Shown here: positions 6,676-12,704 of the stretch, piece after piece
Position numbering within the stretch: the stretch's first letter is position 1
How the letters are laid out: every line of letters begins with the position of its first letter
Assembly: GCA_947624945.1 (NCBI GenBank)
Contig: CANQMJ010000059.1
Coordinates: 1-13,937, forward strand
DNA length: 13,937 bases
Reading direction: 5' to 3'
Source of the DNA: an uncultured Clostridia bacterium
GTDB taxonomy: Bacteria > Bacillota > Clostridia > Oscillospirales > CAG-272
Position numbers and translations under genes: made by a program
Notes under the pieces: model-generated
Told to the model about the DNA's origin: nothing
Database searches by the model: none
What the model saw: the letters and a program-made list of their open reading frames with translations, nothing else

Positions 6676-8733
6676 TCACTCAACCGTATATACGCTCTGT
6701 TCGGGAGCGTCCGTCGAATACACAACGCCGTCGGAATCATCTTCCTTCTCGACCTTCTCCTCGGGAGCCGACTCGAACGAGCCGAGCGCCTTTATAGAAA
6801 GGCTGACCTTGTGCTTTTCTTCGTCGACTGCGATGATCTTAACGTCGACCTCGCTGCCGAGCGTCAAAACGTCGGACGGCTTCGCGATCCTCTCACGGCT
6901 GATCTCGGAGATGTGGATAAGTCCGTCCTGACCGGGAACGATCTCGGCAAATGCGCCAAAAGGCGTGAAAGAAACGATCTTCACCTTCGCGACGTCGCCG
7001 ACCGAATACTTCTCGGTGAACAGTCTCCACGGGTTCGTCTCCTCGGTCTTGCAGCCGAGGGAGATGCGATGCTCGGAACGGTTCATATCAATGATATATG
7101 TATCTATCGTATCGCCGACTGCCACGACCTCGGAGGGGTGTCTGATGTGCTTCCACGTCAGCTCGGAGATGTGTATCATACCTTCGATGCCGGGAGCGAT
7201 CTCGACGAACACGCCGTAAACAGTAATGTTCTTGACTGTGCCCGTGTACCACTTGCCGATCTCGGCAGTGCTCCAGAACGCTTCCTCGCGCGCCTTGCGC
7301 TCTGCTCTTGCGGCGTCGCGGATAGAACCGTAAGCGCGCTTCTTCTGTACGTCGACTTCCTTGATCTTTACCTTCTGCGTCGTACCGACGAGCGCCGTAA
7401 GGTCGCCGTTTCTCGGTACGCCGGACAGAGATGCGGGAATAAACACGCGAACGCCGTTTACCATCATAACGAGCCCGGACTTTACAGCCTCCGAGATCTT
7501 GCCCTCGATGATAGCGCCGTTTTTAGCGTTTTCTTCCATTGCGAACCAGCATGCATCGGAGTCTACGCGGCGCTTTGAAAGCATCGCTATGCCGTCGATG
7601 TCGCTGTTTTTGATAACGAACGCTTTGACCTCGTCGCCGACCTTTACAAGATCGGAGAGTTTGGCCGACGGATCGTCGGAAAACTGATCTGCGGTGATGA
7701 TACCGGTCGTCTTGCCGCCGATATCAAGATGCACTTCGGTGCCCGAAACTGACGTTACGGTACCGGTGACGATATCTCCCGAATTTATAGTTTTCAATGA
7801 CTCGTCGATCAGCTCCTCAAAGGATTTGTTCGTTTCGATGTCTGCCATTTTGGTTTTAACCTCCTCAATTATCCCGTCGGGCGTAGACGCGCCGGCGGTT
7901 ATTCCGATTTTATATAAAGTCCCGATTATCTCGGTCGGAATATCATCCGCGGTCTCTATCCTGTATGTGCGGGGACACGCCTCGCGGCATACGTCGCAGA
8001 GCTTATTTGTGTTGGAGGAATCCGCGCCGCCGATAACGAGCATCGCGTCGACCGTCGGCGCGAGGGACGCGGCTTCGCGCTGTCTGTCCTCCGTAACACT
8101 GCATATTGTATCAAAAATCTTTCGATTTGTATAGTGGGTTTGAACAATTTTCTGACATTTTTTCCATTCCGACAATTTTTGAGTCGTTTGCGCGGCTAAA
8201 ACTACGCATTTGGCAGACAGTTTCTCGTCATTTTGACTAATTATAAAAGATTCGAGACTGTCCGCGTTCAGAAAAACATGCTTTTCTCCGACAGCCCAGC
8301 TCATTATTCCCTTCACTTCGGGGTGAGACGCCGAGCCTATGAGAAAGAAAACAGTGTCCTCTCCCGTTTCCTTTTCCGCTATTCTGTGTACCTTCGACAC
8401 GAACGGACACGTGCAGTCGAGCACATGAAAGTACGGATTTGACGCTTCGATCCCGTGAAGCTTCATTTCCTCGTCCCGCTCGATCCCGTGCGCCCGTATG
8501 ACTACCGTCGACGGTGACGACGCCGTCGAATCCGCCGCTATCGCGTCGATTTCGGCACCACTTATTGATTTTACACCAAGAGAGGCCAGTTTGTCAAGAT
8601 ATTGTCTGTTATGAATTACGTCTCCGTACGTATAAATTTTGCCGACGCCCTCGGATATCGCGCGTTCGAGCGTCTCGGTCGCACGTCTGACGCCGAAACA
8701 GAAACCCGCATTTTTAGCGACTACGACATTCAT
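6676..8733 (-). CDS. ispH-rpsA: Fusion of 4-hydroxy-3-methylbut-2-enyl diphosphate reductase (IspH) with ribosomal protein S1-like domains
   Basis: A 685-residue bifunctional protein. Residues 1-295 are IspH, the 4Fe-4S enzyme that makes IPP and DMAPP in the last MEP-pathway step. Visible are GFCFGV (Cys12), IHN (His41), RAHG (His82), TCPFV (Cys109), SHPEVKG (His137, Glu139), AQTT (182-184), TICSVTEDRQ (Cys211), SSNTN (239-243) and TAGASTP (279-285): all three cluster cysteines and the active-site set. Residues about 317-387, 404-472, 493-562 and 578-648 are four S1 RNA-binding domains, the last two most canonical (YGVFVEIAPGIEGMIHISEL; FGAFAEIVPGQDGLIHISEI). An acidic tail follows. The start at 8733 is used because GGAGG sits 4 bases upstream and the ATG overlaps the plsC stop (ATGA); an in-frame Met at 8751 lacks a binding site. 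This fusion is known from many Clostridia and is not a sequencing error here. It is the last gene of the operon. Confidence 0.95.
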   Translation of the reverse strand: MNVVVAKNAGFCFGVRRATETLERAISEGVGKIYTYGDVIHNRQYLDKLASLGVKSISGAEIDAIAADSTASSPSTVVIRAHGIERDEEMKLHGIEASNPYFHVLDCTCPFVSKVHRIAEKETGEDTVFFLIGSASHPEVKGIMSWAVGEKHVFLNADSLESFIISQNDEKLSAKCVVLAAQTTQKLSEWKKCQKIVQTHYTNRKIFDTICSVTEDRQREAASLAPTVDAMLVIGGADSSNTNKLCDVCREACPRTYRIETADDIPTEIIGTLYKIGITAGASTPDGIIEEVKTKMADIETNKSFEELIDESLKTINSGDIVTGTVTSVSGTEVHLDIGGKTTGIITADQFSDDPSAKLSDLVKVGDEVKAFVIKNSDIDGIAMLSKRRVDSDACWFAMEENAKNGAIIEGKISEAVKSGLVMMVNGVRVFIPASLSGVPRNGDLTALVGTTQKVKIKEVDVQKKRAYGSIRDAARAERKAREEAFWSTAEIGKWYTGTVKNITVYGVFVEIAPGIEGMIHISELTWKHIRHPSEVVAVGDTIDTYIIDMNRSEHRISLGCKTEETNPWRLFTEKYSVGDVAKVKIVSFTPFGAFAEIVPGQDGLIHISEISRERIAKPSDVLTLGSEVDVKIIAVDEEKHKVSLSIKALGSFESAPEEKVEKEDDSDGVVYSTDAPEQSVYTVE

Positions 8734-9329
8734 GACGCCTCCAACTCGCATATGCGGTCAAATATCAGCTTTGACGTATCCTTATACTTGTTCCTGCCTT
8801 CAAAGCTCATAAATTCATCGGGCTTTATAACGGCGCCGAATATGACATCCGTGCGGCGGAACATATGCAGCTTGTTCGCCTTAGTTTTTATCAATACAGG
8901 CACTACCGGAGACTCGGCGCGCATAGCGATGAGTCCAATTCCGGATTTCAGCTTATCGGCTGTCTCGCGCACAGGCACGCCGCCGCAACGCGTCCCCTGC
9001 GGGAATATGCACAGGAGCTTTCCCTCGGAAATCGTCTCGATAGTGTGCTTTATCGCGGTCACATCGCCCTCCGCTCTATGTACGGGAAACGCGCCGAGCG
9101 CGCGTATCACACCGTTCAACAGCGGTATTTTGAAAAGCTCCGCCTTCGCCATAAAATGTATCTGACGCTTTTCTACGACGCCGAGTATGACCGGGTCCAT
9201 AAGCGAGGTGTGATTCGACGCGATAATGCATCCCCCGCTCCCGGGTATATTCTCTATGCCGGCGATATGTACGCGGTAGAGCAGCCTGAGCAGCCAGCCG
9301 ACGAGAAATCTTACGAATCTATAAAACAT
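8730..9329 (-). CDS. plsC: 1-acyl-sn-glycerol-3-phosphate acyltransferase (PlsC)
   Basis: A 199-residue, single-domain lysophosphatidic acid acyltransferase that makes phosphatidic acid, the precursor of membrane phospholipids. The N-terminus is hydrophobic (LVGWLLRLLYRV), fitting membrane attachment. Acyltransferase motif I is NHTSLMD (39-45, the catalytic His40/Asp45 pair), motif III is FPQGTR (109-114; the usual Glu is Gln110, a common variation) and motif IV is SPVVPV (140-145). It begins 11 bases inside the 3' end of cmk and its stop overlaps the ispH-rpsA start, so translation of three consecutive genes is coupled. No good Shine-Dalgarno sequence precedes its ATG, consistent with coupling. 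Confidence 0.93.
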   Translation of the reverse strand: MFYRFVRFLVGWLLRLLYRVHIAGIENIPGSGGCIIASNHTSLMDPVILGVVEKRQIHFMAKAELFKIPLLNGVIRALGAFPVHRAEGDVTAIKHTIETISEGKLLCIFPQGTRCGGVPVRETADKLKSGIGLIAMRAESPVVPVLIKTKANKLHMFRRTDVIFGAVIKPDEFMSFEGRNKYKDTSKLIFDRICELEAS

Positions 9330-10002
9330 CGCTGTATGAACCGTTCGTCTTTTCGTTGATTATATGTATCGCCGCGGCGAACGTGTCGGCAGGCTCAAAC
9401 CCCGAATTGTCGAGCATCACGGCATCGTCAGCCGGTATCGCCGGCGCCGTGTCGCGCTCTCTGTCGGCGCGGTCGCGCTCGACTATATCGGCGAGCACAG
9501 ACTCATAGTCGACGTTCTGTCCTTTTGATAAAAGCTCCTCGTATCTGCGGCGCGCTCTGTGTTCGGGAGAGGCAAACAGGAATATCTTCACATCCGCGTC
9601 CGGCATTATTACGGTGCCGATGTCGCGACCGTCCATCACGACGCCGCCTCGCGCCACCATATCGCGCTGTATTTTGTCGAGGAACGCGCGCACCTCGGGC
9701 AGCGCCGACACCGCCGACGCGTACATGGACGCGTCAGGAGTCCGAATCCTATCGCCTACGTCGACGCCGCACAAATAAACGTGCTGCTCTCCGTTTTCGT
9801 AACGCAGCTCGACCGTTATATCGTCGAGCGTCTTTATTATTGCCTCGCGATCGGTACGGGCGATGCCGTGTTCGAGCGAATAAAGCCCGACCGAGCGATA
9901 AAGCGCGCCTGTGTCGACATAAACAAGACCGAGCTTTTTCGCTATATTCTTCGCAAGTACGCTTTTGCCCGAACCGCCGGGACCGTCTATCGCTATATTC
10001 AT
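9319..10002 (-). CDS. cmk: Cytidylate kinase (CMP/dCMP kinase)
   Basis: A 227-residue cytoplasmic kinase that phosphorylates CMP and dCMP with ATP, recycling the CMP released by phospholipid synthesis and RNA turnover. The P-loop is GPGGSGKS (7-14). DTGALYR (30-36) and MDGRDIGTVIMPDA (123-136) are the CMP-kinase signatures. The lid region RRRYEELLSKG (151-161) and RDRADRERDTAP (176-187) are present. Length matches the family. The ATG lacks a clear Shine-Dalgarno sequence; instead a 20-base inverted repeat ends 8 bases upstream of it. Overlap with plsC (11 bases) fits a shared role in supplying lipid precursors. Confidence 0.96.
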   Translation of the reverse strand: MNIAIDGPGGSGKSVLAKNIAKKLGLVYVDTGALYRSVGLYSLEHGIARTDREAIIKTLDDITVELRYENGEQHVYLCGVDVGDRIRTPDASMYASAVSALPEVRAFLDKIQRDMVARGGVVMDGRDIGTVIMPDADVKIFLFASPEHRARRRYEELLSKGQNVDYESVLADIVERDRADRERDTAPAIPADDAVMLDNSGFEPADTFAAAIHIINEKTNGSYSDVL

Positions 10003-10010
10003 ACAGTTTC

Positions 10011-10030
10011 GCGGATAAAGGAATATCCGC
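10011..10030 (-). promoter_or_regulatory. Perfect inverted repeat in front of the cmk start (candidate mRNA hairpin)
   Basis: GCGGATA (10011-10017) and TATCCGC (10024-10030) enclose a 6-base loop. In the minus-strand mRNA the hairpin lies between the flavoprotein stop and the cmk ATG, ending 8 bases before the ATG. No T-run follows, so it is not an ordinary terminator. It could stabilise or process the message or modulate cmk translation; function unknown. Confidence 0.45.
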
Positions 10031-10044
10031 CGCCTTTCGTTTAT

Positions 10045-11274
10045 TTACGGATTTGCCGCCGCGATACCGGCGGCGCGTCCAGTCGAAAACGCTATTTGCA
10101 GATTGTAGCCGCCCGTATAAGCGTCTACGTCTATTACCTCGCCGCAGAAATATAGTCCGCGCACCTTTTTCGCTTCCATCGTCTTCGGCGACAGTTCGCG
10201 CACGTCGACTCCTCCCGACGTTATGACCGCTTCCGCTATCGGACGCTTCCCTTTTATCGGTATCGCGAAATCCTTGAGCGACGCAGCAATTGCGCGGCGC
10301 GACGATTTTGTGAGGTCGCAGCACTTGATACGCGCGTCGACTCCCGCGTATTCGAGAAGCTGCTCTATCATCGCGTGCGGCATAAGGTCGCGGCACGCGT
10401 TTATCATATCGCGGTTATTATATTTGCCGAAGTCCGACAAAAGACGCGCGTCGAGCGTTTTTTCGTCGAGCGCGGGCTTGAGGTCTATGTGCGCCGTGTA
10501 TTTTTCATTTTTCTCCATATGCGCCGACGCGGACAGCACGAGCGGACCGCTCAGACCGAAATGTGTGAACAGAAGCTCGCCGCGCTCGTAAAATACGCGC
10601 TTGCCGGACGCGTCCGTCAGTGACAGATCGACGTTTTTCAGCGTCAGTCCCTGCAGACGAGCACACGGCTCGCCCGCCTCGAGCGGCACGAGCGACGGCG
10701 ACGTCTCGGTTACATTTATGCCGAGCGAACGCGCAAACTCATATCCGTCCCCGTCCGAACCTGTCGCGGGATACGACACCCCGCCGCACGCGACGATTAC
10801 GCGGTCGAATGTGCGCGCACTCACGTCCGTCACAACGCCGCACACAGCCCCGTCAGAGGCTTCTACGCGTCTTACGCGCTCATGTACGATACGCACGCTG
10901 AATCTTTTGCAAAAGCCGTACAGCGCGTCTACAATGTCGTACGCTCTGTCGGAGACGGGAAACACACGTCTGCCGCGTTCCGTTTTGAGCGGCACGCCGA
11001 GCGACTCGAAGAACTCCATCGTATCGGACGGAGAAAACGACGACAGCGCCGCATATAAAAAGCGCGGATTGCGCGGCACGTGGCGCAAAAACTCCCCGAC
11101 GTCGCAGTTGTTTGTAAGATTGCACCGACCCTTGCCGGTGATCGCGAGCTTTCTGCCGACCTTTTCGTTGCGCTCGAACAGCGTCACGTCGGTGCCCGCC
11201 TCGGCGGCAGTTCCAGCCGCCATAAGTCCCGACGCGCCGCCGCCTATGACGGCGACGGTGACACGGTCAGGCAT
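10045..11274 (-). CDS. BaiN/HI0933 (YhiN)-family NAD(P)/FAD-dependent oxidoreductase
   Basis: A 409-residue flavoprotein. The N-terminal Rossmann motif is VAVIGGGASGLMAA (7-20) with the acidic end of the second strand at FERN (33-36). The family hallmark GRKLAITGKGRCNLTN (40-55) follows, and near the C-terminus come ITSGGVDVRELSPKTMEAK and GLYFCGEVIDVDAYTGGYN, where FAD is bound again. Members are annotated as aminoacetone oxidase or flavoprotein; BaiN takes part in bile acid metabolism in some Clostridia, but the generic cellular role of this conserved operon member is unsettled, so I give no gene symbol. The ATG at 11274 overlaps the end of the regulator gene by 8 bases, with GGGA about 8 bases upstream. 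It is separated from cmk by 42 bases that hold the hairpin. Confidence 0.92.
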   Translation of the reverse strand: MPDRVTVAVIGGGASGLMAAGTAAEAGTDVTLFERNEKVGRKLAITGKGRCNLTNNCDVGEFLRHVPRNPRFLYAALSSFSPSDTMEFFESLGVPLKTERGRRVFPVSDRAYDIVDALYGFCKRFSVRIVHERVRRVEASDGAVCGVVTDVSARTFDRVIVACGGVSYPATGSDGDGYEFARSLGINVTETSPSLVPLEAGEPCARLQGLTLKNVDLSLTDASGKRVFYERGELLFTHFGLSGPLVLSASAHMEKNEKYTAHIDLKPALDEKTLDARLLSDFGKYNNRDMINACRDLMPHAMIEQLLEYAGVDARIKCCDLTKSSRRAIAASLKDFAIPIKGKRPIAEAVITSGGVDVRELSPKTMEAKKVRGLYFCGEVIDVDAYTGGYNLQIAFSTGRAAGIAAANP

Positions 11275-12136
11275 TGTCAGTTCCCTTTTCGTAGACTTCC
11301 GATTCCGCCCATACGGATTCGAGCTTGTCGAACGTCGCGGCGAGCTCGTCCTTGTTCCTGCGGCTTATCGCGACTATTATCGCGTTGACGAGTGAAAGCG
11401 GGGCGACGAGCGAATCGACGAACGACGCCATGTCGCTTTTTGCGAACAGAAGATAGTCCGACACCGCCGCTATCGGCGAATTCATGCTGTCGGTGATACC
11501 GAGTATGCGCGCGCCGCGATTCTTTGCAAACGTCACAGCTTTAATTATACGCTTCGAATAGCGCGGAAATGTTATCGCAATAAGAAGGTCGCCCTCGCCT
11601 ATGCGGATAAGATTCTCGAGCACCGAGCTCTCCGACGAGGAGTCGACGTGATGTATATTTGCGTATATCAGATTGAGATTGCTTGCGAGCATATCGGACA
11701 GCATCGAGGACGCGCGTGCACCCGCGACGTATATGTTTTTCGCGCCGGAGATGCACTCGATCGCCGCCTCGAACGATTCGGGGCTGTTCGATTCGATTGT
11801 CATTTTTATACGCGCCATATCGGCGGAAAGCGTGCGCTCGAGCACGTCGCCGTCACCTATCATCTCGTCGGTCATTTCAATGCGCTGCACCGACGTCAGC
11901 ATGGAACGAACAGACTCGCGCAGCGACGCCTGAAACTCGGGATAACCCTCAAATCCGAGCTCGCCCGCGAAACGCACTACAGTCGATTCAGAAACACCCG
12001 CCGCCTCGCCGAGCTTGGACGCGGTAATATATGCCGCTTTCTCATAGTGAGTGAGTATGTACTCCGATATCCGGCGCTGTCCCTTTGACATCGCGCCCAT
12101 CGACGACCGGATAAGAGAAAGTGTGTTGCTTTTCAT
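11267..12136 (-). CDS. RpiR/MurR-family transcriptional regulator (HTH plus SIS domain)
   Basis: A 289-residue DNA-binding regulator. Residues 1-80 are the RpiR-type N-terminal helix-turn-helix domain: SKGQRRISEYILTH, then KLGEAAGVSESTVVRFAGELGF (41-62) as the recognition region. Residues about 130-260 are a SIS domain (KNIYVAGARASSM at 133-145; LLIAITFPRYSKRIIKAVTFAK; ILGITDS), which in this family binds a phosphosugar or amino-sugar effector. The usual S-x-G-x-T phosphate loop appears as TFPRYSK, so the ligand may be non-standard. The start at 12136 fits the family's N-terminus and has AGGGGG 7 bases upstream. A start at 12175 (AAAGGA 4 bases upstream) would add 13 residues and cannot be excluded; one at 12199 would be leaderless. 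It is the first gene of the operon, followed with an 8-base overlap by the flavoprotein. Autoregulation is likely given the nearby palindromes. Confidence 0.9.
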   Translation of the reverse strand: MKSNTLSLIRSSMGAMSKGQRRISEYILTHYEKAAYITASKLGEAAGVSESTVVRFAGELGFEGYPEFQASLRESVRSMLTSVQRIEMTDEMIGDGDVLERTLSADMARIKMTIESNSPESFEAAIECISGAKNIYVAGARASSMLSDMLASNLNLIYANIHHVDSSSESSVLENLIRIGEGDLLIAITFPRYSKRIIKAVTFAKNRGARILGITDSMNSPIAAVSDYLLFAKSDMASFVDSLVAPLSLVNAIIVAISRRNKDELAATFDKLESVWAESEVYEKGTDNA

Positions 12137-12143
12137 TAAAATG

Positions 12144-12163
12144 CCCCCTGCGGTACGACCGCA
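12144..12163 (-). promoter_or_regulatory. Palindrome/hairpin in the rpiR leader next to its ribosome binding site
   Basis: TGCGGT (12149-12154), ACG, ACCGCA (12158-12163) is a perfect 6-3-6 inverted repeat. In the mRNA it abuts the AGGGGG ribosome binding site (complement of 12144-12149, sharing one base). It may be a repressor operator downstream of the transcription start or an RNA hairpin that affects initiation. Confidence 0.45.
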
Positions 12164-12205
12164 AATTTCTCTCATTTTATCCTTTTCAATCGCTTCCAAA
12201 GTAGA

Positions 12206-12234
12206 ATTATAATTTATCCGACAACAAAAGTCAA
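12206..12234 (-). promoter_or_regulatory. Sigma-A promoter of the rpiR-baiN-cmk-plsC-ispH-rpsA operon
   Basis: Minus-strand TTGACT (12229-12234) and TATAAT (12206-12211) are separated by exactly 17 bases, close to consensus. The predicted start is about 12199, giving a leader of roughly 63 bases to the ATG at 12136. Only one good promoter is seen for the five genes. Confidence 0.85.
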
Positions 12235-12235
12235 G

Positions 12236-12254
12236 AGAATTTGCAGTAAATTCT
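12236..12254. promoter_or_regulatory. 19-bp perfect inverted repeat abutting the -35 of the rpiR promoter (candidate operator)
   Basis: AGAATTT (12236-12242), GCAGT, AAATTCT (12248-12254) is a perfect 7-5-7 palindrome lying one base upstream of the -35 hexamer. RpiR-family regulators bind palindromes of about this size near their own promoters, so this is the best candidate site for the regulator encoded next to it. The assignment is inference. Confidence 0.5.
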
Positions 12255-12330
12255 AATAAAATATTTATTTTTTCATATTCTCAATGCATTTTACATCACT
12301 AAAACAGTGAAAAATGACCGCGTTCGGGTA
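12255..12330. promoter_or_regulatory. AT-rich spacer between divergent rpiR and SRP RNA promoters
   Basis: The stretch 12255-12295 is strongly A/T-rich with T tracts. It is followed by a 5-5-5 inverted repeat, TCACT (12296-12300), AAAAC, AGTGA (12306-12310), about 20 bases upstream of the SRP RNA -35. It could supply UP-element-like or regulator contacts. I see no gene in it. Confidence 0.3.
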
Positions 12331-12359
12331 TTGATTTTTCATCAGCTTTGTGTTATACT
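12331..12359 (+). promoter_or_regulatory. Promoter of the SRP RNA gene
   Basis: TTGATT (12331-12336) and TATACT (12354-12359) are separated by 17 bases, with TG at 12351-12352 forming an extended -10 (TGTTATACT). The predicted start at about 12366-12367 is a few bases before the closing helix of the RNA. Confidence 0.82.
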
Positions 12360-12366
12360 ATTCTCT

Positions 12367-12680
12367 ACTGAATAGAGGCGGTTCTGTAAGACCATACGAG
12401 CCGGGGAGTTAGCGGTGCCTTGTACCTGAGATCCGCTGTATGCAGGGGCAGATCCCCGTTTTGAGGGGCGTTTTTGTGCGGCTTGCGCTGCTGCGGCAGT
12501 GTTGAAGGATGGGTCCTGCGCAATCGGACGCTGTGAACCATGTCAGGTGGGGAACCAAGCAGCATTAAGCAGTTTTTCCGATGTGCCGCGGGGAAGCCTT
12601 TTCGGAGCTATCGCAGCTTTTAACACGCATGAAGGCGTTTCGATCTGCGGGTGTATGGTCTTACAGAGCCGCTTCTCTTT
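12367..12680 (+). ncRNA. ffs: Large (Alu-domain containing) signal recognition particle RNA
   Basis: The RNA scaffold of the SRP, which with Ffh targets nascent membrane and secreted proteins. The 5' and 3' ends pair: GCGGTTCTGTAAGACCATAC (12378-12397) with GTATGGTCTTACAGAGCCGC (12653-12672), 20 bp with one G-U pair. The Alu domain typical of Firmicutes follows the 5' arm (conserved GTTAGCGGTGCC and TGTACC in 12409-12426, ATCCGC at 12431-12436). The SRP54-binding hairpin is TCAGG (12543-12547), a TGG/CCA stem closing a GGAA tetraloop (12551-12554), then AGCAG (12558-12562). The bases beside the tetraloop differ from the common TCC/GGA by compensatory change. Ends are approximate: 5' from the promoter, 3' from a T-run. 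Its location directly upstream of dnaX is common in Firmicutes. Confidence 0.95.
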
Positions 12681-12682
12681 TT
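12653..12682 (+). terminator. 3' arm of the SRP RNA closing helix followed by a T-run (probable termination or 3'-end site)
   Basis: The 20-base 3' arm of the SRP RNA closing helix is followed by TTCTCTTTTT (12673-12682). The long-range helix plus T-run may act as a weak terminator. The dnaX start is only 22 bases further on and no separate dnaX promoter is visible, so partial read-through into dnaX is likely. Confidence 0.45.
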
Positions 12683-12704
12683 ATGACGAAAGGAATGATC
12701 CCCG

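Noticed and set aside
8734..8751. Alternative start of ispH-rpsA six codons upstream
   Set aside because: No ribosome binding site precedes it, whereas the internal Met has GGAGG and an ATGA overlap with plsC, and matches the usual IspH N-terminus.
12365..12565. Short minus-strand open frame within the SRP RNA
   Set aside because: The region is fully explained by SRP RNA structure and the frame has no ribosome binding site or protein-like composition.
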